A program made the translations under genes and the position numbers. A stretch of 64,000 nt of DNA from positions 21,351,851 to 21,415,850 of the forward strand of contig NC_079877.1 of NCBI RefSeq assembly GCF_029227915.1, written 5' to 3'. The stretch is from Hydractinia symbiolongicarpus. Lineage: Eukaryota; Cnidaria; Hydrozoa; Anthoathecata; Hydractiniidae. The notes below the pieces were generated by a model, which saw only the letters and a program-made list of their open reading frames with translations, did no database searches and was not told the origin of the DNA. Positions 23,701 to 38,700 of this stretch are shown piece after piece. Every line of letters begins with the position of its first letter. Position 1 is the stretch's first letter.

Positions 23701-26700
23701 CGGATATTATTCTTTGGCAAGCTGTCACACGTCATTTTGAATATTTCAGGAATATTTCATCGATACACACAAAAAATTTTATATTTTAGAATTCTCTCTC
23801 CATATTTTATAGAATATCACATAGTGTATTAGGCCCTTTACTTATAATTTTAAAAAAGGTTGACAATAGAAAACGTGTTGGTGCAGTTTTTATAGATCAG
23901 AATCGTTTGATATTGTTATAGTCCTGTCAAAGAAAAAGGTAGGCATACAACACTTCGCATGGCTAAAGTTGTTTTTGCAGTGTCCAGGCGTGCGATTTTT
24001 TAATTGTTCAATTAGTGTGGCTACGATGGAGGTGAGTGTTATCACTCAGATTTGTCAACAACTAAGACAAAGGCAATGCGGACAAAGTTGCTTCAACAAT
24101 TTTGCACAATTATTTACGTTTTTTTTTTTTACTTTTGCTTTTAGTTTCTTTCTCTTCTTATCTTCATCTTCATCTTTTAGTCTACTTTAATTCTTTTTAT
24201 TATAACTATTACACTTTTGTAAAACAGAATTTTACTGTATGAATATTGATAATAATAGTAATAGTAATATAGGACTGTAAACTTTAATAAACAGTGAGGT
24301 TTTTTATGTCGCCAACATATATATTACCATCAGGACTAGTCAGTTTAAAATTATTTTGTAAAATTTCAGTCTTGTGCTAATATTAATAGTGCTCATGATA
24401 ATATCATAGCAGTCAGCTATTTATTATCTGTAGGCATTTAATTTCACTGAGTAATTCAACAATGCGGTACAGTGCTAATAGGGTTAAACGTCCCCCGGGC
24501 CTATTTCATGACACAAAATGTTTACTCTGTCCAACACATGTGATATCCCACGACCTGGTTTAAGTAGAGTTAATACCCTGCAACCACAAACACAATTTTT
24601 CGCATATCTTAGTTTTAAAGAATATTGAGAAAATTCCTCAGAAAGGTGTGTCAAAAGTAATCTGGGAAAAATATTGATTTAACTCGGCTATAGTTAAAAC
24701 TTTGGTAGCTATTATAATAATATTTTCTGCAGGACACCCAATATTTGTTATTTTTGGCCAAGTATGCTGCCATTGATAAATTTGTTTGCCAACACATTAC
24801 TGTGCAAAGTTCATAATACACTGAGTCTACCTAGCCCAATTCTCATGGTAAAAAAAATTAAACTTAATATATGTTGTATTTACTGATCATGGCTGTGAAA
24901 ACGGCAGAAAGCTTTAATACAAAAATGATTCAAAACGACTTTGTCTCTTTTCATTAGTTACAAGCTCGTGAGCTTGTATGAAAACGCAAATTTGTCCTAC
25001 AAGAATGGAAATTTTTGCCTCTCTGAGCACCGACACGGGAGCAGTCGTGTGTTCGAATCTCATCTTGGTCACTATTTTTTCTTTTTTTTTTCTTTTCACT
25101 ATCTTGCCTGCGAGGGTGTGTTTCCAACTCGTAACTAACTAACCAAATGGTCAATCGCAACGTCACAGATTTAAACTTTGTAACTAAACTCTCTAAGTAC
25201 TTGGAATTCATCTAAATGACATTTCAGGCCAAAATTGGTATTATTTTCGACAAAATTTGGCACAGTTAACAAAAAAATTATGATTGTGACATCATAATTT
25301 GGATTTTTTTCACCTAAATGTCATTTTAGGCCAAAATTTGTCTGAAAATTAAAACTACTTTATTTTCGACAAAGTTAAAAAAAAGTATGCCGAACATGAT
25401 GGTGCCATCAAAGTTTTGCTTAATGTCATTTTAGGCCAAAGTTGGTCCGAAAATTAAAACTGCTTTATTTTCGACAAAATATAGCACAGTTGACAAAAAA
25501 AAGTATGCTGAACATGATGGTGACATCAAAATTTTGATTTTTATCACCTAAATGTCATTATAGGCCAAAATTGGTCCAAAAATTAAAATTACTTTATTTT
25601 CAACAAAATTTGGCACAGTTAACAAAAAAAGTATGCTGAACATGATAGTGACATCAAAATGTTAATTTTTTGTCAACTAAATGCCGTTTAAGACCATAAA
25701 CGTTTCAATCGCGCAACTTTCAACCATGAATGATAGGCTGTATTTTTTGTTAGCAGAAATTGTAGAATTGGGTTGCATTTTTGATGTTTCATAGTTGTGC
25801 ATTTTTAATAGCGAGATTGCTTAAGCACCTCCTGCATCTTGTATATTGTTTAAAAAGATAAGTGTTGAAAAGATGTATTTAACTAACTGGTAAAGTAAAG
25901 GTGTTTCCACCAAAGTTTTCCAAAGTGAATGTAGGCAGAGTTAAGGTCTCCCCAAATGCCTGGAAAGTAGTCTGCAAAAAATAAAATTTCCACAAAAATA
26001 CGTAAAAGAGAAACGAAGACGCTACACCTTATATAATTAATGACAAGAGCGAAATTCTTTTCGCTACGCTAATGACACGCCAACATAGTGAAATATGATT
26101 TCGGAAACACTCCGAAAAACGTAAATTTTTCGATTCCCTTCCTCTTATTTGTCTCCGCGTCATAAGCGTACAGGAGTGACAGTTCTGGTAATATATTTTT
26201 TTAACTAAAGCCATTTCCTTTTTTAAACAATTAACATCGTATATTATTTTTCTTTATTTTTTTTTTTCTCACTGAGTGACTTTCTTATACCCGGTCCTTT
26301 TTTTTTGAGGGGGGGGGGGGGGGGATTACTGAATTTCGAAAATTTTAGGTGCAGCTTGTGGTCTTTCTTCTTCCTGTCAGTCAGTTAACTCCAGGCTGAC
26401 CCAACGAAAATTAAAATTTCGAGGAATTTTTCGTTCAAGAAGATCTCGTAACAGAAATCACAATTTGATAGACAGCTTTTTATAAACTTTCTTCGCGAGG
26501 TTGTTTACGTGTATCATACGTCTTGCTTTTATTTGCCAAAGAAAACACTTGAAAAACTGTTCAACTCGCACGTTTCTACTTCCCTGTATTTTTTACCTCA
26601 ATTTAATTAAATCTATGATCGCAAAGTATTTTTAGAAACATCGAGTTATAAATAGTAAGTCTGACATATAAAAACTCAATTTGACATAAATATTTTATTT

Positions 26701-29700
26701 TTCTCCTCTCTTTAAGCCAAGTTCACTGGTGCAAGTAGTTTTTTAAGTGACTTTTAAAATTTCTTTTGTACAGGATTAGGCTTTGGAGTGGATTTTCATA
26801 TATTGTGGTCTGCAAAATACCACATTGCTACTTTATTAGCCTAAACATATCCTGATTCATGTTATAGGTATTTAGGACCTTAAAAATCAAAATAGAATTT
26901 TTACCTTTTAAGGTGGTAAAACGAGTTATATATACCTGCACTTATTGCACATAAAGCCAGTCAATACCACTAGGACTTTAATATATTTTAAGAGGCATTC
27001 GTTACCTTCTTAAAGCTAGCGAAAATAGAAAGAAATAGAACTTCTTACTGCGCTCTCTCATTAAAACTACCCGATTCTACTGTTATTTGTACTCTTTTGC
27101 AAATTGTTTTTATTTTTAGAAAACAAGGATACAAAAATAGTAAATTTATCATCAAAAATCCTTATTCATAAACAAGTTTTCTAGATGTCTATGTGGTCGT
27201 AAAATGTGTATAATTCTTGCACCTTGACCTTTTGTGTAGACTTTTTATAACATGCCATTTAACCATTTTATTTTTTTTTCGACAGGCAGTTGAAGAGGTC
27301 ATTAAAGCATCTGAAGGCGACATGAGAAAAGTAAGATTTATCTGAAATAGTTTTTATTTTTTTGATAATGCAAAAAAAAAAAATCAGCTTGTAGAACACA
27401 CCTTATTCTGAATACTATCAAACTTTCAATTGTTCTTTATGGCAGGCCATTACCTACCTTCAAAGTGCTCATCGACTGAAGCTTGCAGAAACCATAACTA
27501 CTAGTGACATCATTGAAATGGCAGGCGTAAGTTTCTTAAACGTTTTTTTCTAAGAAAGAGCCCACTTAATAAACCATAACGTAAAGGAATTATTTCTAAA
27601 CCTATTGTGTGCATTGTAAAACCTCAAATAATTGCATTCATGTTAGTCTGAGAGCTAATCACAGATTTGGCGACAGAAAATTTCAGCTATTAGATACATT
27701 AATAAATAAAAAAACAGATTGGTCAACACTTGTACCAAAGTCCTATTTCTTTTGTGTAATTTCTCTATGGCTTGTAGATCATAAAAAAAATGTAAAAATG
27801 GGTGGAATCTAAGCCAGAACCTAGCCAAATCCCTAAAATTGCATAGTATTTACCTCATACGACTGCTAATTTTTTTTCACTTTCCTGCAATATGTTCGTT
27901 AAAATAACTGTAACAATTTACCTAAAATTTGGAATATTTCCATGGGATGTCAATCATTAAAAAAAGAAATTACTAAACGTTAGTTAAGTCTCAGCAAAAT
28001 CTACTATATTAATCTAATTAGATTTCTTTTAGCATAAGGGATATATTTCTACTTTTTTAAAGGAGTGTTCCTATGCTCTTTATTGTAATAACTATATATG
28101 GTAAGTTACTGATTAACTGCCCTATATGTTTTTACTTCATTTTTTAACTTTTGTACTGGGAGTTTATTTAGTCACTGGAGCTTATTAAATACTTCCGAGA
28201 ATGAAACTAAAAAAATTATAAAAAATCTGTTAACAAAAATGACAAAAAAACAATGTAAAGATCATTATATCGAACTCTAGTTCCACCTCACCACTTTTAA
28301 AATAGCGAGAGCACTGGCTTCCTATTCCTGCCCAAATTCCCATACTGGCTCCAATGGCTCCTTATTTCGTTTTTGCATTGAAAAATATGAAGCATGTTTC
28401 CTATTTTACCATTTGTTCCCTATATTACAGTTTATATCCATTTTTTTTTTGTTCCTTTTAATATACTATTTTATATTCAATCCAATCGAGGATGTGTTTA
28501 CCCATGTAGCTGCATACATAGCAATAACAGCTTTATGTCTCTATAGAGGCAAATGTAAATATTAAAAGGTAAATGACGTTATGGTGGAGGCAGTAAATTG
28601 AGTACTGTATATCTGTTTTAAGGCCCCATCACTTAAAGGAGTTTATTAAGAACTATTCAAAATGACCTGTAGAAAAATCCACTTAGGCAGGACAACAATG
28701 GAAAAGAGAACTGTAACTTGAATTTTGAAGGACCCGTTAAAAGACAAAGAGACAAAATATTTTTTTTTGAAATTTGTTCATTTGTTGCCTCTATTGTGTA
28801 TAGCTTGAATAGATGATAAAAATAATGTATGTAGGAACATTGGAGGAACACCTAGGGAGATATAAGGGTTTAAAAATTTGCTGACGTCAGCAGCAAAGAC
28901 AAACAAATATACAAAAAAAAATTTTTCAGAAATTTATATACCCGCTGCCTTCATCACATAGATCTTGAAACGCTGATCACGAAAATGTGTAGGATCGTGT
29001 ACTTTTGACAAATGGTTACCAAATTATTGTGCTTTAAAGGTTTTTTGATGACGTCATCAACCTGTCCATTCCGAAACGGATTGGCGGATCCAGGTTTGAA
29101 AAGCTTACCGAATTTGGTCCCAGGGTGCCCCTTTTTACCTGCACGGTGAAAAATGACTGACGTCACCACTTCGTTTCCAAGTTATTTGTCCTAAAAATTG
29201 TATGTGCAATGGCTTCTTTAATTTAAATTAAGCTATTGCATTAAATTAATGTTATTGACGTCGTGACGTTTAATTAGTCGATTAGCATTTGAGACATAAC
29301 TTCTTTGGTGACTTCAAAGAAAAATGAACACATTTACTTTGCCTGTCACAGACACTAACACACAGATTTCTCAAAACTTCTTACACGCCTGTCATTCTTC
29401 ACTTATTTTTCTGTGTATTTCGTCAAAGAAGAATGCAAAAAATTTGTAAAGATTATGCAACTCCATCTATTGTTTAAAATTTTAATATGTGGAAAAACAG
29501 ATCTTTTTAGTAGAAATAAAACGTCATCTTTTATTCTAAGGACGTCAATAAAATTCTTGTAGTCCATTTTTTTCTAATTAAGTGAGTAAGTCTACTAAGA
29601 ATTCAGGCCATATCGCCAGTTATGCTTGAGAAATTTAAATTTATCGCAAAATTGGAAATATGGCCTAAGATCGACGCCTTCAAGTTTGTCATCAAACTCT

Positions 29701-32700
29701 TTTCAGGAAAAGTAGCCTTACGATCGTTAATCATTTTAATCCTGAAAAGACACATGCATATACTTCTTATTTTTCTTAGCGTAGGATTTAGGTTGCTATT
29801 TTTTAGTGTTTTTTTCACTTTGGTTTTGCTTGTTATAAACTAGGATCTATTTGCAATATGTAATTGAACTCTCTAGCTACATACCTCTACAACAAAAAAC
29901 TTTTTATTTATTCTGTTTTATAATTGCAAGATGTTCCGTTGTCATGGCACAAGACCTGGCCCAAGTATTCCATTAAGTGATTGCTCATCTTTACTGCTGT
30001 AAAGTTTGTTCGACCAGTGCGAGCTCTTTCTAAATCTGCAATATTTGCTGAGCGTAGTATCTGACGCCATTCACCAAGTGCAACATCTCCGTTTTCCGTA
30101 AATTCGTCTAAAAAGCATTGAGGTGTATATGTTTCACTTTATTTTGTTCTTACAAAAAATTGTGCATTGCCAGTGATGCCATATCACATATTTTGCTTTT
30201 TCTGGAGTTAAATCAGCTCGACTGGAAAACAAACGGAATCTGTTTATCCATATGCCAAATGCATTTTCTGTAACACGTCTGAGACGTGACAGTCTATAAT
30301 TGAAAATCCGTTTTTCTTCAAACAATGATTTTTTAACGAATGGCTTGATACAACGTGTACTCAACGAAAAAGCGTTGTCTGCAACAAAATGCATTGCTAC
30401 TTTAGGTCGAGACATCTCTGACAGCCAAAAAAGATCCCTTGAGGTTTGCAAGGGTTTATCAAGTGGTCAACCAATTCCATTGTTTTCTATTTAATGACTT
30501 GTAACTGATTTGCGATAAACGCCTCCATCACAGATTCTTCCAAGTCAACCTTCAAAAATCTGTAGGTAAAATCGACAAAGGCCAGCAAAACAGTACTGAA
30601 AAACCTTTGTAGTTGTAGAATTCCGAGCCACTATTTGTAGAATGGATAACATTGACGTGATTACCGTCTACGGCTCCAAAACAATTCGGATATTGCCACC
30701 ATTCTTCCGTTTTCTCAATCAGAAGTTGCTATTTCTTAGCAGTTGTAGGAACGTTCATGTAGATTAGTTGTACTACGGGCACAACAAATTGCAATGTGGT
30801 GCTTTTGTGTATTCTAGCTAGATATCTCAAAGTAACAGCTAGCATTTCTTCTGGACTAATTGGCTTGTGGAGACGTGTTTTTTTTAGTTCAGGGTTCGAA
30901 TTAGAAAAGTAAAGTCGGTTCACAAAAATTTTGGCACTTTGTAACGAAGTTAACCACCATCTAGATGTCGCCTGGGAACACCTTAGATCAATTACTATTT
31001 TAAAACGCGATCTAAAAAAGCCTTTCTATCGCCGTTCTTCGTTCTTAAACTTTTAAAATGCGATCTAAAAATCCTATCTATCGCCGCTCTTCGTACTTAA
31101 GTTCTTAAAATGCGATCTAAAAAAGCCTTTTTATCGCCGTTCCTCGTTCTTAAACTTTTAAAATGTGATCTAAAAAAGCTTTTCTATCGCAGTTCTTCGT
31201 TCTTAATCTTTTAAATGCGATCTAAAAAAGCATTTCTATCGCCGTTCTTCGTTCTTAAACTTGTAAAATGCGATCTAAAAAAGCATTTTTATCGCCACTT
31301 AAAAATATTCGATTCGCAATTTTATCATTTTTTTCACAAAGTGATTCGCAAAAATGGCATTTCGATTCGCAAATTGCGAATTGCGAACTGCTAATTCGAA
31401 CCCTGCAATTTGCAGGGTATATTCTTTCAAGCACTTCCTAAATAAATATTTAACGGTTAAACTTCTACTAATACCGTAATACCCGTAATAATAATAATAT
31501 AAGTAGATATTTTCTATATCTCATTCCATTCTTAACAAAAAGGAAGCGGTCATTGACATAAATTAATATGGTAAAAGACATAACTAATTTTGAAATAGTA
31601 AAAAAAGTATTTTTGCACAAAGATGGAGAACAATTGACCCTGAAATGTGACGCAGGCATGTTTTTGAGGGTTTTTTTCCTGCCCAATAATGGCTTGTTTG
31701 TGGCCAAAATGAGTCAAAATAGTTAAAAAAAGGATTTTCTAACTCTTTTGAGGATTGATTATTTTTTCTATTGTTTTAAACCGAGGTAGGTCCATTCAAG
31801 TTTGGTTTTTGAATATTTTTTATTTGTTGCTTTTTCATTTAGGTAATTCCGGAAGATGTACTAAAATCACTCATTGAGACGTGTTATTCTGGTTCGTTTG
31901 ACAAGCTAGATGACGAAGTCAAGGTTTGTTATGTGATTACCAAATGAAAGCAAGTCTTTTTCAAGAGTGTACAGTATCTCTTTTTTTCTCTTTCTACTTA
32001 ACACAGGGAATGATAAATGAAGGGTACTCTGCAAGTCAGGCTGTAAACCAGGTAACAAATTTTCGTAAATAGACCTTGTTCTGCATGATAATTTGCGTAA
32101 CATCATTATCAGAGGTACATATATACAATCTTATGAAATACCATGCTTTGTTTCATTTTAAGGATGCATTCTTAATAGTATAACTTGATCAATATTTTAT
32201 TTCAATTGCCTGCATGTAGTAATCAAACATGACCTCGATTTTTTTTTGAAAAACAATCCGAGATTTTTGCAGCCTTGACGACGAAGGAACATGTGAAGCA
32301 GAGCCACGAAGGCCATTTTAATAAGTTTAATTAGTTTAATTTAATTAGAAAGCCATTTTAATAAGTGGTCGTGTTCAGCGTTACATTTGTAGGTCTGCTT
32401 GACATTTTTTTTCTCGACGCTTTTATTAATGTAATAGTTTTTTTCTGTATGTTTTTACATGTTAAGGTTAGTATGTCACCGCCATGTACAAATTTTAAAC
32501 CACTAATTTTAAGATTTTGGCATGAATGTAAATTTTAAGGGAGCATCCTAAAGCTAGCTAGCCTTATGTATTCCTATTCTTTTAAGGGTGTTATTCAGTT
32601 TAATATAAGAGCCTTTTACCTTAGCCAATATTATTTATTTTTGTGTTTTTCACCATATGATTTTACTCAGATGCACTGCGTTGTGGCTGCTGTTAGCTAA

Positions 32701-35700
32701 CTAGCTGCATCTGGCTAAAAAGTAAAAGTAGCTAAATACAGTGGCTGCAACAAAATTTGCATATAATCTTTCTGATGCCTAGGTGTATAGCTTATGCTAA
32801 ATGCAGTGTTAGGTAGCTAGCTACACCCTTTACTGTAATATGACACAAACTTTCAGATGTAGCTAGCTACACCCTTTACTGTAATATGACACAAACTTTC
32901 AGATGTAGCTAGCTACACCCTTTACTGTAATATGACACAAACTTCCCGATGTGTCTTTATTTAAACTGAATTTTGCAAACTTATTCTGCAATATAAAATT
33001 GCTGAACAGTTTCAGGTGGACAGTGTAATGATATGACATCGTTTACCTGCACTAAGCGCTCAGTCCAGTGTTAGCAACAAGTTCTTTCCTGTGCTTTTAT
33101 TTAAACCGAAGTTGCAATAAAGTTTTTTTGGACAATTACTTTTTAACGTATGTGCAATATGTTTTACATTGTACAAAGTAAGTGCTTAGCCTGGTGTCAT
33201 AATTATTTTTTGAACTTCTACTGGAACATATTCCGCTAAATAAAAATATGTTGGCTGACTGTTTTTGTAATGATGGCGTAACAACAGGTCGTAAAACAGT
33301 GTTTTTATTTCAGCTAAGTTGTATGATGTAATTGATAATAAGCCTATTTTCAAACCCGTTTTTGGTCCGTGAAAGACACATGCAAAAACGAGATCAGTTA
33401 CGAAAAAATTTTCAGTTTGCAGTTAAGTAGTCCATATATGGCTTGTTTACTTGCGTTATTTACAAAATTAGTTTTTCATTCATTTTGATTATTAACATGT
33501 GAGACGATAGCATGTATTTACCAGGTACTGGACCTTTATAAGTGATTGGTTTATTATTTCTTTGCGGTAAACAAGCTATGTAAACTAGTTTTTGAATATG
33601 GCGTAGCTAGCTGACTAGGAAACAAGCATGAAATTTTAAACTGTTTCTCAAAATTTTGTGGATAAAATTCTTTGTAATTTGAGAATTAGGATCCCATTTT
33701 GCAGTTAATTCTTATCATTTTGTGGGGAAAGTTAGGCTTTAAACCCCTATTTTTAGTATTGAAGTGATACATGTACGAGCTTTTTCGATTTATTTACAGC
33801 TTTCTTAAAAATGTTCTTATTTTTATTTCACATCCTTAGCCTAGGTTGTGTTTTGTAGATAAAATTATTTTCAAAATATGCAAAATAGAAGGGAAGTTTC
33901 TTTCTTTCGTTCAATTTAAAAATTGTTTTTCGATAAAAACACCAAATGTTTACTTAAATAGTTCTGACGTACTATCTAAAAAGCACAAAAATTGTAAAAT
34001 ATTGTTCGTAACATGTCCATAATTTATTAGGAATTTTTGGTTTTGTTTGTACAAGTTGACGCCATGAAAAATTTAATGCAGATTATTTTCTGAGAATAAA
34101 AACAATTTAAGTAATTCTGTGAAATTAAAACTTCGTGATTTTGCATAAAAGTGGGAAAAAACGAGTTTTCTGTTTTGTTGAGTTAGTTTAAGAACATTAA
34201 GGCTTTTTACAGAATAAAAACCCTAAAAAACAAGGACCTATTTCAAAAAAAGATTTTTTCATATACTATGCTCCGAACCATATAGAATACACTTAATAAA
34301 AGAGCCCTTTTTTATAGTTGCTAGAGCACAAAACAAAAATGTAGCGCGTGGCCTTGTGGTTATGGAGTTCACTTCATATTCACAAGGTCTTTTGTTCGGT
34401 CCACAGCGCAGCCATGTTTGGCAAGTGTTTTTATCATTGGGTAGGCAATGTCGGTGTATACTTACGTATACATTCAGAACGTAGGACCGACATTGATCAT
34501 AGTGTTTCCAATACTGAAGTGGTTATATCCTGTATAAATATTCGGAACAATAATATGAGCACTGATACCTGCTTAAAGATTTACCATTCCAGCACTAGTT
34601 GCTTATAGGTTGCTTGGTTATAGATAAATAAGGTTAGCCATAACAATGCTTGTTATAAAGTAGTGACAGGGTGTGTGACGAAAGTTATTATAAATTTTGC
34701 TAGCAAAAAATATTGAAAACAATTGTTTTCTTGATTACCGATGTACCATGTTCGTGGTGTTTTTCCTAACTACATAACTGCTAGCGACTAGGTAGTTTTT
34801 TTCTATGAACCCCATCCCCTCTCTTGTATGTGTATGCATATTTACAAACTACCGATACGTAATTGTAATTATTGTCTACTAAATCGAAAGTGAATTATTT
34901 GTTATTTAGTTGCATGATAAACTAGTTATACTGGAATCAATTAGCGATAATCAGAAATCTGTTATTCTAGAAAAGTTTGCAGTAAGTATGCTTTAAATAA
35001 ATTTGTGTTATGTAACTTTTACCAAAACTTTCATGATCAAGGAGGTGCATTCAGTATACAACTTTGTCTCGTCTTTCCAAGATACTTAAACACATTTGTT
35101 TCAGTTATTTCTGTACTACCTAAGACTCGCGTTTTTTCCTTCCTTCAGTATTATAAACTGCCCATTTCGTAGCAATTTTCGCAAATCAGTGATAATAAGT
35201 CAAACAGTTAACAGATCAAAAAATACAATAAGTTAAACTGTAATGGTCATATCGCCATAATTGAGCGTCCCAGGACGTATTTTTTGAATATCAAAAATGC
35301 AATAACTTGAGCACAAAGAGGATTATTGACTTGACGGCTGTTATGGGGGCGTTTTAGACCAATGTGAAGGAATAAGCATAAAAAATAATTTGGTATTAGC
35401 TATATTACCGGAGTTTCAGAATTTAGGCATTTGAAGAGAGGACTTTTCAAGGAAACTAATGAATTTTGATCGAATAAGAAAGAAATCGGTGCAATTTATT
35501 TACCAAAATTATTTTCTTAAAGTTCGTGCATACGATAAGAAAATTTAAGACCAAATAACCAAATGTCATCTTTTAATTCAGGCCAAATGAAACTTCACAC
35601 CCATTAACTTTTTATTTAGGCCAAATGTTAATTAAGCTCGACTTAACACCCATGACACAATATTAATAGGGTTAATGCCTGCCATTACAGTTCCACTATT

Positions 35701-38700
35701 AAATTCATTGCGACTATTATTTATAAATGATTTCAGTTGTCGTCCTTAAACACTTAAGCCCACAGCCTATCAAACATGTAATACATCAAGTATTCCGTTT
35801 CGGTTGAAGCTGTTCTAATAGTAGTTTTCAATGGATACTCAATTTTTGTCAATCGACAAAAAAAATGTGACCGCAAACTGTTTTCGGCTGTCATGCAGGA
35901 CATGTTTGGCACAATGTGCTGCTATTTTTTAAACTTTTCACCCGTACTACCCGTAATCTGCAAGTTTTGTCAAGTTCAAAATACACTGAAGTCAGCCCAA
36001 CCACATCTCGCAATTGGATCATACGTTCAAGATTTTGGTGACTTGTTTTTAAGCTAGCTATATTTTCATCACGAACCATAGTATAAAACAAGATGCAGAA
36101 GCTGCATAAACTATCTTCCTAAAAAGGTGCAACTATAATATATTCAAAATGGTGACACACCCGATTCTGTTGTGTAATTAACACTAAGAATAAACAAAAT
36201 AGTGTATGCTACTTGGACTGTATTCACAAATCATGCAAGGCTTTAAAGCCTATTTGATGACTTTGGTCAGTTAAATGAACTTTTTAGACACAATAAAAAT
36301 TTAAGACGTTAAAATAGGCTAGGCCACTAAGTATGCACAAATTAAAACAGCTAAATGGGGCGACTATGGCTATTTTGCAAACAATAAATATTTAAGGAAA
36401 CAAATTCAAAAATATGCTTTACGGTATACATGTTTTTTATGAGAATATCAAAATTTAAACCAGTGAGGTTTAAATTTTGATTTGTTATTTCTCTATTGTT
36501 TTTATTTATCTCTAATTTTTAAACAATAGACCTGAATTTACCAGCAAACAAACCAAATTCTGATAAAAAAAGCGTGTATTGATACATTTTAACCAAAATT
36601 AATAAAAGGGTGGCGGCGATTATCCTCGACGAGTGTTAAAGTTTGCTAACAAGAACCAAAATGAGAATAATTGTGTGCTTGGGTAGTGAAGCTTTTAAAA
36701 AAGTTGGAATGGTGTACACCTATACGCATTTCCTTTTGAAGAATATCTAGCTTGGTCTTTGGGTTAAAACAATAGGTCTATAGTTTGAAACAATAGACCT
36801 TTTTACTGATAGTGCTACCATTTTTAGATTTATGACTTCGCAAAGCAATATGAGAAAATCAGGGTATCTCAAATCAAAACAAACCTTGAACGAAGGTAGT
36901 CGCTTTTCATGTGTACTGTTGTTCTGTGGTTTTTATTGGAGAATAATTATCGTTATGCGAATTAATGATCGTTATGCTGTGGGAGCATGTAACAATGCTC
37001 GTAAATATCATTAAGCCGCACATTTTATTTTGTATTTTGTGTTTAAAAAACATCATGTGATCTGTTCAAATCATATTGAATATGGAAAACCGACAGATGC
37101 AAGTCCTTTACCCACATTGTATTTAAAAGGTTATGGTACAGATGAAAACTCAAAAAAAAGAAAAGCACCAAAAGAAAGAGTTTTTCTTCCCAACAAAAAG
37201 TGTAAAAGAGATAAATTTGTTCCATCTTCAACTGCTTCAGATGGTGTCAAAAGAGAACCAGACAGCGTAGATGAAATTGACTTTGGTGGCACACTTGATT
37301 TAACTTCTCCTAAAAATGGCTCTTTGTTAATGTCACCAACCTGTTCATCAACAGATCTTTCATTAGTCTGCTTTAGAATTAGATATTCCAATGTTATCAC
37401 CAACTAGTAATGCCATTATTTTATCGCCTACGTTGTTCACTGCATCCACAACTTCCAGCAAATTGTCATTGAATAGAATTAATACAAGAATGCCATGGGA
37501 TTGTATCCAGAGTAACAAAAAATTTATAAAATTGTACACGGGATGTCCATCATCAAAGTTTTTTGATTTATTGTTCAGCATGTTCGGCCGAAACATTTAA
37601 AGCTCCAATATTACAAAGGTGATAATTCTGTAAAAACTAAGCAGTATCAGTATAGTCCAGCCAATTTGTTTTGTCAAAGAAAACCTGGTCCAAGCCGTTC
37701 TCTAAGCTTAGAGGATGAAATATTAATGACGTTGATGAGGATAAGACTTGATGCGCCTGTTGCTGACTTAGCTTTCAGATTTTAAATATCGACTAAACAT
37801 GCCTCCAACATTATTACAACATTCATCATTTTCTTAGTTTGGAACTTGAACAACTAGTATATTGGCCAACACCTGATGAAACACTGTCATATAAGCACCA
37901 TCATTTTTCTGGTACTTTCAACTAATGTGAAGGTATTGGTGACTACACTAAACAATATGTTGAGCATTCAAAAAATGTTGCAGCACAATACCAAACATAC
38001 AGCACCTACAAAAGCCGAAACACGCTAAAAAAAACTTATATTTTGTACAAAATCGGGGTCAATCTCTTACGTATCTCCTGCCTATGCTGGATCTATCACA
38101 GATGTTGCTTCAAAATTTCATCCTGGTTTTATGGTTCTGTTTGATAAAGGTTTCAATGTTCAAGATCTGTGTTTGCCCCACCAAGTAGCATGTATTCTAC
38201 CTCCTTTTGTTTGCCGAAAAAAAAATTTACAAGATCAGAAGTTTATCATGGTAAAAGAGTAGTACGCGCAAGAATACACATTGAAAGAGTTAATGGATGG
38301 TTGAAAGAATTCCGATTATTGGAAAACATGTTACTAATATCAATGATCGATATGTGTGATCACATTTGGACAATTGCTGCAGCTATTGTTAATATGCAAC
38401 CGCCATTAGTTTAGTAGTTGGCCCCAATTGATTGCAGTGACAAAAGCTTCTTGACATATTATCAACAAAGTGGCTTTCTTTAAGGCCACATATTTATAAA
38501 AAATCTTATAGCATATAGCATGAAATAGCATATAGCATGAAACTTTTGCAGTCATTTTAATTTCACGATTTTATGGGTTTTTTTGAAAATTTAGTTTGAA
38601 CCATTTTATATAGGTGTGATAGTTGGAGAAAATCGTGGACAATACTTTGTTGTTTTCACAATATTTCAAATTAATTTCAAATTTGATTATTCTCCTTCTA

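Noticed and set aside
24914-25211. Overlapping frames on both strands with RFEHTTAPVSVL
   Set aside because: This phrase arises from translating the tRNA-like TTCGAATC sequence; it is a shadow of a SINE-like repeat.
25205-25690. CRISPR array
   Set aside because: Units are long, diverged and contiguous without unique spacers, and the genome is eukaryotic.
26309-26324. G-run as a regulatory G-quadruplex
   Set aside because: A single homopolymer run beside a T tract; more likely replication slippage or assembly noise.
30883-30905. N-terminal residues MNRLYFSNSNPE of the Harbinger remnant
   Set aside because: They come from translating the MITE terminal repeat, not from the transposase.
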